DNA of 64,000 nucleotides from an uncultured Clostridia bacterium (lineage in GTDB: Bacteria; Bacillota; Clostridia; JAAYHZ01). The notes beneath the pieces were generated by a model. The model was given only the letters and a program-made list of their open reading frames with translations. It was not told the origin of the DNA and did no database searches. Shown piece by piece: positions 28,479 to 37,021 of the stretch. Every line of letters begins with the position of its first letter. Position 1 is the first letter of the stretch. The position numbers and the translations under genes are program-made. The stretch lies in the NCBI GenBank assembly GCA_937894465.1, contig CALCRE010000133.1, positions 1 through 64,000 on the forward strand. Reading direction: 5' to 3'.

Positions 28479-28841
28479 TATATCGTGACACGCGGGCATA
28501 CACAAGGCTTGAAAAATTCTTTATGCTCTATTGCATCTTGGTATGGTACAATGATTTTAAGGCAATTAATATCCTATGACGCGACGTGAAATAAAGCGCT
28601 TTCTTAAGGCAAACCTTAACTTTAAATACTTATCATAGCTCAATTATTGTTTGACTTCTTCCCCATAACTTTTGTCAACGTATGCACGCCTTCTAAATCT
28701 GCTCCTTCATCTGAATAGCCGCATATATCCCAAAAAAGACGCAGCACTATCCGAAGTAAGATAAAATTGTTCTGTATGATGGGATAACAGATCCTGTTCA
28801 ACTGCGTTAACAGGATGCTTGCCATAACCGTTACGCCTGAT
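28479..28841. repeat. shrunken second copy of the 32361-33449 locus
   Basis: Three blocks match the locus at 32361-33449 in the same order: 28479-28516 with 32361-32397, 28529-28580 with 32599-32649, and 28578-28841 with 33185-33449. The sequence between blocks is missing here. What remains is the upstream region, the last ~19 codons of the membrane-protein gene (TRREIKRFL..FKYLS-stop) and the C-terminal third of the acetyltransferase (CGYSDEGAD...HTLTKVMG). Identity looks about 75-80% by eye in the third block. Confidence 0.85.
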
Positions 28842-28993
28842 TAACTGCATCATAATTCTTAATTTCGATCATCTATATATTTCTATCTGTACATCATCCG
28901 ATTTTATGTTTGTCATTTTGCTAATGTTAGATCCTCTATAAATGTGCCAATAAAATCATGACCGCTGCCGCTGTAAAAGTAAGGTGAGCATAT

Positions 28994-29248
28994 TCATTCC
29001 TCGCTGATTACGCATTGACATCCGGTTTCTTCCAAAATCTCACGTTTAACAGCCATCTGCAAATCCTCACCGGACTCAACCCCACCTCCCTGCAAGGTGT
29101 GTAATTCATACTTGCTCATATAGCAAAGTGCAATGTTATCTTTCGAGTCAAACAACACCGCATTCACCGCTATACGTGGCAGTGCGGAAGAAAGTTTATT
29201 TGAACCGGTTATTACATTATCCGTGATTGTCAGGATATGCTTCATCAT
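28994..29248 (-). CDS. Nudix hydrolase, C-terminally truncated
   Basis: An 84-residue protein carrying the Nudix box GGGVESGEDLQMAVKREILEETG (GX5EX7REUXEEXG) that binds Mg and cleaves nucleoside diphosphates linked to other moieties. It stops eight residues after the box, whereas Nudix proteins normally need about 130-160 residues, so it is probably a broken gene. Past the stop codon the same frame continues ...SPYFYSGSGHDFIGTFIEDL. The ATG overlaps the TAA of the upstream HD-CHAP gene (TAATG), implying coupled translation. Confidence 0.75.
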   Translation of the reverse strand: MMKHILTITDNVITGSNKLSSALPRIAVNAVLFDSKDNIALCYMSKYELHTLQGGGVESGEDLQMAVKREILEETGCQCVISEE

Positions 29249-30357
29249 TACCTCTCCATATAATCCACTGTTTTTATCTCGCCTGTTTTATAATCTATCT
29301 TCCAACCGTCGTATGAGTAGTCCTGCGGTATGCGTATATAACAGCCGATTGTGTCGTCGCAGGTGCGTTTTAGAATGCCCGACACATTTTTGTTGTCAAC
29401 ATTACCTTCTGCAACTATAAGGCTCTCACTGTCACAGGAGAGAACGATTCCGATATGGTCGTGCCATTTGCTATTTTCTTCTTTGTTTTCTTTTGGAATA
29501 ATATCATTGTAAACCACGATATCTCCACGCTCGGGAGTAAAGCCGTCCTTCACAAAGAAACAGTATCCGCTGTCCATTCCCCAGTCGTACCACCCGCCGA
29601 CACCGTTAAAGCGGGCATTGGCAACCTTATGTGCGGTGTGAGGAACACGGATCGGCAGAACAAGCCCTGCTTCAAGGCAGCAGTGATATACAAAGGCAGC
29701 GCACCATCCGTTTTTCAAGCCCTCGAAAATCGAATCCTCCGGATAATAGCGAATTATTTTCATGAAATCCGTATCTGATTTTTCTCCGGTGACATTTTTG
29801 CCCGCCAGAGCTTCGGCAATATCGGCAGCGAGGGATTTACTAAACACTTGGGGCGCGGATTCTCCATCTGGAAGCACTGTAATATTCGGAAGAGGCAGCG
29901 AAAGCTCCTTCATTGTGCTTTTCAGCCGCATGCCGTAAAACCAGCCGTATGTATTGTCGAGAGCCAAGCGTTGTAGAATATCTGCGTCTTTTAATAGCTC
30001 GTCATATTCATCATGAACATATCCTTTATTGGCGTGGTGGTATATCGCCGACTTGATAATCGTCTGCTCATCGTCTGAAAAAACATCCATCATAATGTAT
30101 TTGAACGCAACCCGCACCATTTCCGCACCGTTTTGTGAATGCAGTGCCGATATGCCCGTTTTGTATCTGTAAACATCGTGCAGCAAGCCGATAGCCGCAG
30201 CCAGCTCTGTATTAAGCCCGCGCTTTGCAGCCAAAAGAACGCAGCAATGTGAAACGCCGTAGGAATGTATGTAGGCATCACGCTTCTCATCTGCATCTTC
30301 GATGTGGTCAAAAATATTATCAACATATGCTCTGACACTATCTATTCTACCCGTCAT
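29248..30357 (-). CDS. HD-domain / CHAP-domain fusion protein
   Basis: A 369-residue protein without signal peptide. Residues 1-150 form an HD phosphohydrolase-like domain: His37 (GVSHCC), the His60-Asp61 pair in IGLLHDVYRY, YHHANKG at 107-111 and a following Asp (KDADI). Residues 205-345 look like a CHAP/NlpC-type amidase or peptidase domain, with Cys219 (NGWCAAFVYHC), ERGDIVVYND, His301 (KWHDHIGIVL) and AEGNVDN as third ligand. HD domains cleave phosphoesters; CHAP domains normally cut peptidoglycan outside the cell, so a cytosolic fusion is unusual. It is coupled to a truncated Nudix gene. The pairing suggests nucleotide metabolism, but this is inference. Confidence 0.75.
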   Translation of the reverse strand: MTGRIDSVRAYVDNIFDHIEDADEKRDAYIHSYGVSHCCVLLAAKRGLNTELAAAIGLLHDVYRYKTGISALHSQNGAEMVRVAFKYIMMDVFSDDEQTIIKSAIYHHANKGYVHDEYDELLKDADILQRLALDNTYGWFYGMRLKSTMKELSLPLPNITVLPDGESAPQVFSKSLAADIAEALAGKNVTGEKSDTDFMKIIRYYPEDSIFEGLKNGWCAAFVYHCCLEAGLVLPIRVPHTAHKVANARFNGVGGWYDWGMDSGYCFFVKDGFTPERGDIVVYNDIIPKENKEENSKWHDHIGIVLSCDSESLIVAEGNVDNKNVSGILKRTCDDTIGCYIRIPQDYSYDGWKIDYKTGEIKTVDYMER

Positions 30358-30422
30358 TTATCGTCCTCCATAATCCACTTATGTCCTGATGGATTTATTG
30401 CTTTTAATGCCGTCACCAGCCA

Positions 30423-30761
30423 TTACTTCCGCTCCGTAGACATCTGCTCCATTGCGAGGTCATAATCTAGTTGGTATCCCTCACGCTCAGTATCGGTTAA
30501 TTTATAGAGCCGCATTATTTCAGGTATAAGATAAGGAATGTCATTTCTATACGATACAGCCTTATCCCTTGGCAGCGATATATCATGATTGCGGGCATAC
30601 AGAAAATTCTCATCCTTTTCATCATTGAATAAAAATTCAATGAAATTCAACTTTGTCTGTCCGCTGTGGTCGAAATCAAGATAAACCATATCCGGCTCTC
30701 CGGTTGGGAGGAAAGTTATAAGCTCGCACCGTTCTGTAAAGCAGAAAATGTTGCGCTTCAA
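30423..30761 (-). pseudogene. C-terminal fragment of an aminoglycoside-adenylyltransferase-like nucleotidyltransferase
   Basis: A 112-codon frame starting at a TTG directly after an in-frame TAA (DIKDIPDQKK precedes the TTG). The C-terminal half, NFLYARNHDISLPRDKAVSYRNDIPYLIPEIMRLYK, follows the pattern W-YxRdHrItxP...IPYLaPEivLLYK seen at the C-terminus of AAD-type nucleotidyltransferases. The catalytic GSxxxxxxxxSDxD part is absent. Most likely a 5'-truncated relic, although it might still be translated. Confidence 0.5.
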
Positions 30762-30821
30762 CTTTTTTTGATCGGGAATGTCCTTGATGTCTTAATTACA
30801 GGTCACTAGACAAAATGGAAT

Positions 30822-31262
30822 TTATCGTTTTCGTTTCAGGTAGACCATATCAACAAGCTGTTTCCCATCTTCAAACATTGGATGGTCATAATTGTCCGTG
30901 AAAAAGTTTTGTATTCGATATGATTCTATAAATCCGCATTTCTGATAAAAGCTGAGCGCAGAAGGAACGTCGCCTGTTCCGACAAGCATTATGTTACAAT
31001 CGGTGTAATGTGAAAACAGAAAATCTATCAATTTTTTTCCATAACCCTTACGCTGACAAAGAGGTATAACCGCAATGTTCTTAAGTTCATAAATTCCATC
31101 CGCCTCTTTAGTAACCACACATTCGGCTTTTATTCCATTCTCGTCCAGAACAAACATTTCACCACATTCAAGGTACTTTTCTATCATGGTTTCCTGTTCG
31201 TCAGCCAATAACAGCAAGTCGATATATGCTTTCTTATCGTTTGAAACTTTTCTTATACTCAC
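30822..31262 (-). CDS. GNAT-family N-acetyltransferase
   Basis: A 146-residue acetyltransferase. Residues 58-80 read LKNIAVIPLCQRKGYGKKLIDFL, the acetyl-CoA pyrophosphate loop (QRKGYG), followed by VPSALSFYQKCGFIESYRIQNFF, the usual C-terminal GNAT half. Starts at a GTG at 31262 with GGGGATG upstream. Substrate unknown. Confidence 0.88.
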   Translation of the reverse strand: MSIRKVSNDKKAYIDLLLLADEQETMIEKYLECGEMFVLDENGIKAECVVTKEADGIYELKNIAVIPLCQRKGYGKKLIDFLFSHYTDCNIMLVGTGDVPSALSFYQKCGFIESYRIQNFFTDNYDHPMFEDGKQLVDMVYLKRKR

Positions 31263-31450
31263 TAGTAGACATCCCCTATAAATTCAAATCTATCTAAATG
31301 TTTAATCAATCTGCAGCTTGAGTTCATCTCTCTACTCACAGTTATGACTAATAAACATATTAACATCTTCTTTTGCTTGGCTCTTTTTCTCCACCTTTTG
31401 GACGTACATAGGATAAACACTAGAAAAAGCGGACATGAATATTCTCGGTT

Positions 31451-31654
31451 TTATAGTGTTTTCTTTCCCTGCTCTTTTATGATTTGTTCCTTCTCAATAA
31501 GCATCAGAGCAATCTTGAGAGCGGCGATTCGCCGTTCAAGAAGAGTCTGTTGTGACTTGCCCAGTTTAGAAGTGTCCATCTTCTCGCACTTATGGAACAT
31601 AGAGAGTAAGGCACGATGCGCTTCGCTTAACTCTTCAGTTGAAAATTCCGCCAT
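31451..31654 (-). CDS. small helical protein, unknown function
   Basis: A 67-residue, mostly helical protein (MAEFSTEELSEAHRALLS..., GKSQQTLLERRIAALKIALMLIEKE). The ATG at 31654 follows GGAGGGAT and begins 2 bp after the stop of the upstream DUF1801 gene, so the two genes are probably co-translated. No known domain. Confidence 0.65.
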   Translation of the reverse strand: MAEFSTEELSEAHRALLSMFHKCEKMDTSKLGKSQQTLLERRIAALKIALMLIEKEQIIKEQGKKTL

Positions 31655-31656
31655 TC

Positions 31657-32070
31657 CTATCCCTCCACTTGTTTTAACCTCCATCGCACGATGTCGGTGA
31701 TGAGCTCATAATCTATCGGCTTGCCAAGCGGTATTTGAATCGCTCCTTTACTGGTCTTGTAACCTGCCAGCCGCTCCGCAAACTCAGACGTAGCTTTCCC
31801 GCCGGGGTACAGTCCGATATGCTTCTTGAACGCCGCAAAGTGGATGAGGTTCTCACCCTGCCAAAATGTCGGCATTTGCCACGAGATTTTCTCTACGGCT
31901 TCAGGCGCAGCTGCGCGAATAGTTTCGCGGATACTTTGCAACAGAGGCTGCACATCTTTCTGTTGTGCGGCGATGTATTCGTCCATACTGTTAGGTTTCA
32001 CGCAAAAGTGGTCTTGTTCCGTATTTTTAAACTCGCGACCGCATTTTGGGCATTTCCACATTTCACTCAC
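31657..32070 (-). CDS. DUF1801 (YdhG-like) protein with N-terminal zinc knuckle
   Basis: A 137-residue protein. Residues 1-25 form a probable zinc site, CPKCGREFKNTEQDHFC; residues 28-135 are the DUF1801 domain: EAVEKISWQMPTFWQGENLIHFAAFKKHIGLYP and GAIQIPLGKPIDYELI. Related proteins (YdhG/Fra-like) have been proposed as iron chaperones, without firm proof for this branch. It is followed at once by a small helical protein. Confidence 0.85.
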   Translation of the reverse strand: MSEMWKCPKCGREFKNTEQDHFCVKPNSMDEYIAAQQKDVQPLLQSIRETIRAAAPEAVEKISWQMPTFWQGENLIHFAAFKKHIGLYPGGKATSEFAERLAGYKTSKGAIQIPLGKPIDYELITDIVRWRLKQVEG

Positions 32071-32159
32071 TCTCCTTGTTATTATATCGCAGGTGCCTAT
32101 GTCGAGTTCATAGACAATTCGCGTTTTAGTAGACTTATCCGATGAAAGTTATCTTATCC

Positions 32160-32306
32160 TCAATCATACAGGGTGCTCCGAAGAACAATAACCCGCCATG
32201 CTTGTCGGTTCATATCGCTTGGAGCCTGTAGTGCAACTTCAGCAATTGATTGGAGTATTTCATCAGAACGCACCTCATTTTTAGAACATTTCAGTTGCGT
32301 ATTCAT
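32160..32306 (-). pseudogene. N-terminal stub of a nitroreductase-family protein
   Basis: A 48-codon frame from an ATG at 32306 (AAAGGCG upstream) to a TGA at 32160. It reads ...SIAEVALQAPSDMNRQAWRVIVL, the conserved FMN-binding start of nitroreductases (alrAPSgmNrQpWhf). The remaining ~150 residues are gone. Confidence 0.65.
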
Positions 32307-32360
32307 CTTAAAAAACGCCTTTCAAATATGCATTATACACTAAATCACTTCGCATGTTGT

Positions 32361-32649
32361 TATATCGTGACACACGGGCATACACAAGGCTTGAAAAGTC
32401 ATAAAACCCACATTCTGCACCCTTGTATAATTATCAAATGATTTTCCTTTCATACTTCTACATACTAAACGGGAGTACAGAGTAAAAAAAGTAGCTGTAT
32501 CCTCGCCACACTTTAAACAGTGCTTGACAAAGAATATGGGATAAAAATTGACTTTAATGCTATAATACTATAGCTACTATAAAAATTCATCATATTTTAT
32601 TGTATCTTGGTATGGTACAATGATTTTAAGGCAATGACTATCACATGAC
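32361..32649 (+). promoter_or_regulatory. upstream region of the 189-residue membrane-protein gene, with extended -10
   Basis: Two segments (32361-32397 and 32599-32649) are conserved in the decayed copy at 28479-28580. The second contains TGGTACAAT at 32613-32621, an extended -10 box (TGn-TACAAT), about 55 bp before the ATG at 32676; the -35 (TATTTT) is weak. The 200 bp between the segments shows no gene. Confidence 0.45.
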
Positions 32650-32675
32650 TATAGTTTATGCTTTAAAGGTGCTTA

Positions 32676-33245
32676 ATGAAAAAAACAGGCTATTACGAAA
32701 CAGTATACAGAAAAAACGATGCCACAGGTCGTGTCATTATTGATGTTGCTCTTGATGATTATCTTGATTTTTTTCATGAGTGGGATAACGCATCTTTTAA
32801 AAGGCGTGATATACATAGTGAGTTGGCAAGTTTTCTCGATTTATGTTCGGAAGATATTCCTATACAAAAAAAGCTGGAGATCATTCTCACATTGAAAACA
32901 AATGAAATTAGTGAAGAAAAGGAAAATTCCATCCGTACAAGCTATCATAATTACTACAATTCCCTTAGACGCTTAGAGAATCGCAAGTTTAAAAGGTTCA
33001 TTCGGATTTCTGTCATTTTACTATTAACTTCAGCGATATTGTTAACCTCCTATGGGTTGTTAGCGGAATATAGAGAACATTCTATTTTTTCAAAGGTATT
33101 GCTTGAAAGCTTATTAATCGGAGGCTGGGTTTTTACATGGGAAGCGGTGCACATGCTATTTCTTGACATCATTGAGCCTTTCCGGACGCGTCGTGAAATA
33201 AAGCGCTTTCTTGAGGCGGAACTTTACTTTAAGTACTTGTCATAG
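32676..33245 (+). CDS. two-helix membrane protein of unknown function
   Basis: A 189-residue protein with a cytosolic N-terminal part of about 107 residues (GRVIIDVALDDYLDFFHEWDN, DLCSEDIPIQKKLEIIL), two transmembrane helices near 110-130 and 143-165, and a basic tail ending in FRTRREIKRFLEAELYFKYLS. AAAGGTG lies a few bases before the ATG. No known domain. The 3' end converges with an acetyltransferase gene 10 bp away. A decayed copy of this gene pair lies at 28479-28841, so the pair moved or duplicated as a unit. Confidence 0.65.
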   Translation: MKKTGYYETVYRKNDATGRVIIDVALDDYLDFFHEWDNASFKRRDIHSELASFLDLCSEDIPIQKKLEIILTLKTNEISEEKENSIRTSYHNYYNSLRRLENRKFKRFIRISVILLLTSAILLTSYGLLAEYREHSIFSKVLLESLLIGGWVFTWEAVHMLFLDIIEPFRTRREIKRFLEAELYFKYLS

Positions 33246-33255
33246 TTCAGACAAT

Positions 33256-33732
33256 TTACTGTGTCTTACCCATAACTTTTGTCAATGTATGCATACCCCC
33301 TGAATCTGCTCCTTCATCTGAATAACCACATTTTTCCCAAAAGGACACGGCATCATCCGAAGTAAGGTAAATTTGTTCTACATGGCGAGATAGCAGATCC
33401 CGTTCAATTACGTTAATTAGATGTTTTCCATAACCGTTCCGTCTGTACGCATCATCAATATAAAATTCTCTGATAAAGCCCCAACCGGGACGTTTGCACC
33501 AATCACTCTCCGGTGTATCTATTTGATAAATTGCAAATCCGATCACGTCATCATTCAAAACAAGCATGGATATAAAAACAACATCTTTGCTCCATTGTTC
33601 AAGAATGAAGGAACACACTTTTTCTTTCAATATCTTTTCAGATAATTCCACCTTCAAATCCTTCTGAAAGTATTGAACAAACATATCTTGCCACACCGAC
33701 TTCATGGAGTTGTCATAATTTTTTACTTTCAT
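33256..33732 (-). CDS. GNAT-family N-acetyltransferase
   Basis: A 158-residue acetyltransferase with the acetyl-CoA motif IDDAYRRNGYGKHLINVIER near 94-113 and the C-terminal LTSDDAVSFWEKCGYSDEGADSGG. The general type resembles aminoglycoside or small-molecule GNATs; substrate unknown. Its C-terminal third has a decayed duplicate at 28640-28841. Confidence 0.87.
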   Translation of the reverse strand: MKVKNYDNSMKSVWQDMFVQYFQKDLKVELSEKILKEKVCSFILEQWSKDVVFISMLVLNDDVIGFAIYQIDTPESDWCKRPGWGFIREFYIDDAYRRNGYGKHLINVIERDLLSRHVEQIYLTSDDAVSFWEKCGYSDEGADSGGMHTLTKVMGKTQ

Positions 33733-33792
33733 TGTTTTTCTTCTCCCGTCAAAACATCTTCAACATCTTCAATACCTTAGCAGAGCGTTCTT

Positions 33793-34965
33793 CTAAAAGT
33801 AACTGACTTTAATCCTCTTACCCATCTTTTTAAGGCATGCTGAGAGTTCTTCCGCTATATTCATCTTTATACTGAAGTTAATCGGCAAATCGGGGTTTTG
33901 ATGAGCCGGATTGATGGCTCTGCCCACATAAAAGTTTATATCAGTTGCCTCTTCAAACAGCATTCGGCATATCTTGGAAGCTCCGTCCTGCTTGAAACCC
34001 CAATACTCATACAGTTCATTTTTTTTCAAAGCATCCTTTGCATACTCAAGCACTTTGCTCATTGTAACAATGCCTTCTGTAACCAGATCCACACCTTCGA
34101 TCTCCCCCGTGGGGGGTACTTCGGAATACTCATATGCCAATCCGGTCTTGAGGGGTTTTCCCAGATAATTCGCTGCAATGGAAGCGGTTGTGCCACCACA
34201 AACAATATGTTTGCCTTCTTTAGAGAAGAACAACGACATCATTCGGTTACAATCATCGCGGTTGGCAGGAGGCCCAAACAAAAGATTCATCGGCTCACGC
34301 TTACGAATACGAATCACACATGCAGTGGCATCATCACCCGGTTGTTCTTGATACAATCTATTGCATTCATCTACAAGTATGGTGGAAAGTGTTTTTGCTG
34401 TATATCCACCCTGAGCAATGGTTTTTATGTAATCAGCAATATCCCCGCGCTTCCAACCGAAATTGAAAGCAGTCCCGATCCCGGCGTGGGGACAACCGTC
34501 GCTCATGGCAATAATAATGTCATCTTCTTTCAATTTGACGACGGATTTATAAATTGTCTTACCTCCAACAATCATCTCGTTTTTCGAATAGTCATAGTTC
34601 TCGAAATCCCGAAGCAAAATGACATGGGGATTGTCGTACTGAATCAATTCTGCCGTCGTATTGTCAATCAAGTAAATAATGGTGAATGTAGAATATGCCA
34701 AACCTCGAACAGAGCAAACAGGAAGTGTTGCAGCAATTGTAGAAACACATTCTTCAAGGGGAAGCCCCGCTGCAATCATGGTAGAGATAATCTTGGAGGT
34801 CAAGGTGGATAAAATACTGGCCTTCACTCCACTTCCAAGCCCGTCTGCAAGGACAATCACCGTAGAATTTTCGTCTTGTTCAACAATCTCCACATGGTCA
34901 CCGCAAAGCTGTTCCCCTGCATGGTTAATACTTTTATAGCCGATATCCGCACACAAATTATTCAT
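33793..34965 (-). CDS. SpoIIE-type PP2C serine phosphatase of the sensor hydrogenase module
   Basis: A 390-residue protein. Residues 1-225 are a SpoIIE/PPM phosphatase domain with metal-binding acidic motifs: ADGLGSGVKA (40-49), MSDGCPHAGIG (155-165) and GDDATACVI (210-218). Residues 230-390 form a second, unnamed domain (NLLFGPPANRDDCNRMM, VCGGTTASIAANYLGKPL). The gene overlaps the hydrogenase-like gene by 8 bp, so both are made together. In known group C sensor hydrogenases such phosphatases are proposed to pass the redox or H2 signal to a protein target; no target gene is seen nearby. Confidence 0.9.
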   Translation of the reverse strand: MNNLCADIGYKSINHAGEQLCGDHVEIVEQDENSTVIVLADGLGSGVKASILSTLTSKIISTMIAAGLPLEECVSTIAATLPVCSVRGLAYSTFTIIYLIDNTTAELIQYDNPHVILLRDFENYDYSKNEMIVGGKTIYKSVVKLKEDDIIIAMSDGCPHAGIGTAFNFGWKRGDIADYIKTIAQGGYTAKTLSTILVDECNRLYQEQPGDDATACVIRIRKREPMNLLFGPPANRDDCNRMMSLFFSKEGKHIVCGGTTASIAANYLGKPLKTGLAYEYSEVPPTGEIEGVDLVTEGIVTMSKVLEYAKDALKKNELYEYWGFKQDGASKICRMLFEEATDINFYVGRAINPAHQNPDLPINFSIKMNIAEELSACLKKMGKRIKVSYF

Positions 34966-36640
34966 CGGATATGGACTCCTTTAGCTTGGTAAGAGCAATT
35001 TTGGTTTCTGCAGCCGTCTCTCCGAGTAATGAGGCAATCTCCTGCACGATACGCATCTGCTTTTCAACCACCTTGTCGGCAATATCAACAGTTTGGCGGC
35101 TAATGACCTCCTTGCGTTCTCGAGCATGTTCCGCATCGGTCACGTCCCGCATAATACAGATCAACATCCGATAACTCTTGTTATAAACAATGGTCTGCTT
35201 TACATATTTATTATATTCAGCAAGGTAAACAAGCTTATTATGCATGCTTTTACCTTGTTCGAGCACATCCAGAAATTCTAAAGGATGAAGGATACGCACA
35301 ACAGGCTCTCCTAATACATCCTCTGCAGAGCGGATGTTCATAATCTTCATGGCTGCACGGTTGATCTTTTGAACCTCTAATTTTTCGTTGACAACAATCA
35401 AGCCGTTAGGGGTATTTTCAACAATATTATCAGAAAAGCTTTCGGCTTTATCTTTTAAATAAGGCATGCACATGGAAATTTCAGCTTTTCCTTGATAGAT
35501 GGCAATGGCTTTATCACGGCATGTATTATATCCACAAGAGGAACAGTTTAACTCATCTTCAGGGGTATTCTTGCCCATTTGAAGAAGGATCTCAGTAATT
35601 TCATCTTGGTTTGGTTCCTTCAATTCTTGTTCAATCAACGTAAATGTCTTTCGAAGTGTCAGAGCATCCGGCTGTTCCACATCAAAATCCTTGCACCCGG
35701 CATAACCGGCTACTGCCAAATAATCCTTCACAGGAGAAGGATGGAACTTTTCCATGATGGGGCCTCCTATACAACTACCAACACAAGCGGACATTTCTAT
35801 AAAGCAGTTATGTATTTTACCTCTTTCAATATCTTTAAGAGCGTTAATACATTTATCCACACCGTCTATTGCCAAGTAATTGGTTTTGGAATAATCTTTA
35901 TACATGGTTTTCAATATTCCACCGGAAGTGGGGAAAAACCTGGCACGGCTGTTTTCATCATTGTCCATATGTTGATTCGGTTGGATACCTTCTTCTTTCA
36001 TCCATCGAGTCAGTTCATCAAATGTAAGAACAGCATCCACAAACCCTTTGTAATGAGCAGCTTCATCCTTTTTAGCAACACAAGGGCTGACAAATACAGT
36101 TTTTGCATTGGGATATCGTGTCTTTATATTTAAGCAATGCGCTTGCATGGGGGATAGCACATCAGCAAGATAGGGTAGTAGACTCGGGAAGTGTTTTTGA
36201 ATGAGTAAATTCACGGAATGGCAACAAGAAGTAATGATAATATCTGAGTTTTCCTCATTGATCATTCGCTCATATTCCTTTTTCACAATAGTTGCACCAA
36301 TTGCAGTTTCCTCCACATCGAAAAAGCCCAGTTGCTTGATTGCGGCACGAATTGCATTGATGCCCACTCCATCATAGTTTGCTATAAATGACGGGGCAAG
36401 GCTCACAAATACCGGATCACCACTTTGCAAAAGAACCTTCACTTTTTCAGTTTCATCAACTATTTGTTTTGCATCTTGCGGGCAGGCTACAAAACATTGA
36501 CCGCATAAAATACACTCATTCCCGATTATGTATGCCTGATTGCCGGAGAATCGAATGGATTTAACCGAGCAATGACGGATGCATTTATAGCAGTTTTTGC
36601 AATTGGATTTTTTAAGAGTCAAACAATCAGTCATATACAT
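34958..36640 (-). CDS. sensor-type [FeFe] hydrogenase with Fes and PAS domains (HydS-like)
   Basis: A 560-residue cytosolic protein: a 2[4Fe-4S] ferredoxin domain (Cys14, 17, 20, 24 and 43, 46, 49, 53), then a hydrogenase H-cluster domain with TSCCHSVN (Cys139-140), SPCVAKKDE (Cys187) and SACVGSCIGGP (Cys286, Cys290), a Fes-type [4Fe-4S] site (Cys366, 369, 374, 391), a PAS domain (about 405-505) and a terminal coiled coil. The H-cluster motifs differ from catalytic enzymes (TSCCPxW, MPCxxK), as in group C sensory hydrogenases. The start overlaps the stop of the [2Fe-2S] gene (TAATG). It likely senses H2 or redox state and signals through the overlapping phosphatase. Confidence 0.9.
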   Translation of the reverse strand: MYMTDCLTLKKSNCKNCYKCIRHCSVKSIRFSGNQAYIIGNECILCGQCFVACPQDAKQIVDETEKVKVLLQSGDPVFVSLAPSFIANYDGVGINAIRAAIKQLGFFDVEETAIGATIVKKEYERMINEENSDIIITSCCHSVNLLIQKHFPSLLPYLADVLSPMQAHCLNIKTRYPNAKTVFVSPCVAKKDEAAHYKGFVDAVLTFDELTRWMKEEGIQPNQHMDNDENSRARFFPTSGGILKTMYKDYSKTNYLAIDGVDKCINALKDIERGKIHNCFIEMSACVGSCIGGPIMEKFHPSPVKDYLAVAGYAGCKDFDVEQPDALTLRKTFTLIEQELKEPNQDEITEILLQMGKNTPEDELNCSSCGYNTCRDKAIAIYQGKAEISMCMPYLKDKAESFSDNIVENTPNGLIVVNEKLEVQKINRAAMKIMNIRSAEDVLGEPVVRILHPLEFLDVLEQGKSMHNKLVYLAEYNKYVKQTIVYNKSYRMLICIMRDVTDAEHARERKEVISRQTVDIADKVVEKQMRIVQEIASLLGETAAETKIALTKLKESISDE

Positions 36641-37021
36641 TATACTCCCTTCAGCTTTCCAAGCACCTTTTCTGCGAAAAATTCATGAAACCCTTCCTCG
36701 ATAACACCGGTATATACGTCATCATCAACAATCACCGTAACACCTTCACGATTACATTTGCCTGCACAAAATCTACCTGACAGTGTAATATCGGCACAAA
36801 TTTCATTTTGTTCAATCATCCTTTGTAACAGCTCTATGATTTGCTGAAAGCCCTTCAGATGACAAGAACTGCTTACACAGATCCGCATGTTCATATATCA
36901 CACTTTTTAATAAATTGTTCCCCAAAAAAACATTACTGGTTACAAAACCAACTTTATAGTCAACACACAAATTTTTCCTTCACTTGCAGTATGACTTTTA
37001 AGCAAACGCCGTATCGATATT
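36595..37021. repeat. duplicated segment, copy 1
   Basis: Matches 37807-38290 nearly base for base, over the first ~46 bp of the hydrogenase gene, the whole [2Fe-2S] gene, its upstream region and the last ~25 bp of the lipoprotein gene. Relative to copy 2 it lacks about 55 bp near 36946, the stretch that carries promoter-like sequences in copy 2. Confidence 0.95.
36640..36894 (-). CDS. [2Fe-2S] thioredoxin-like ferredoxin, copy 1
   Basis: An 84-residue protein of the NuoE/HydC-like thioredoxin-fold [2Fe-2S] type with Cys6 and Cys11 (CVSSSC) and Cys43 and Cys47 (CAGKC). It could pass electrons to or from the sensor hydrogenase encoded next; its TAA overlaps that gene's ATG. It differs from copy 2 only at residues 3, 4, 8 and 16. 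The promoter-like region present before copy 2 is deleted here, so this copy probably depends on upstream transcription. Confidence 0.88.
   Translation of the reverse strand: MNMRICVSSSCHLKGFQQIIELLQRMIEQNEICADITLSGRFCAGKCNREGVTVIVDDDVYTGVIEEGFHEFFAEKVLGKLKGV

Noticed and set aside
33898..34812. Open frame of 304 codons on the plus strand
   Set aside because: It lies antisense to the SpoIIE-type phosphatase gene, has no ribosome binding site and a Cys/Ser/His-rich composition typical of an antisense shadow.
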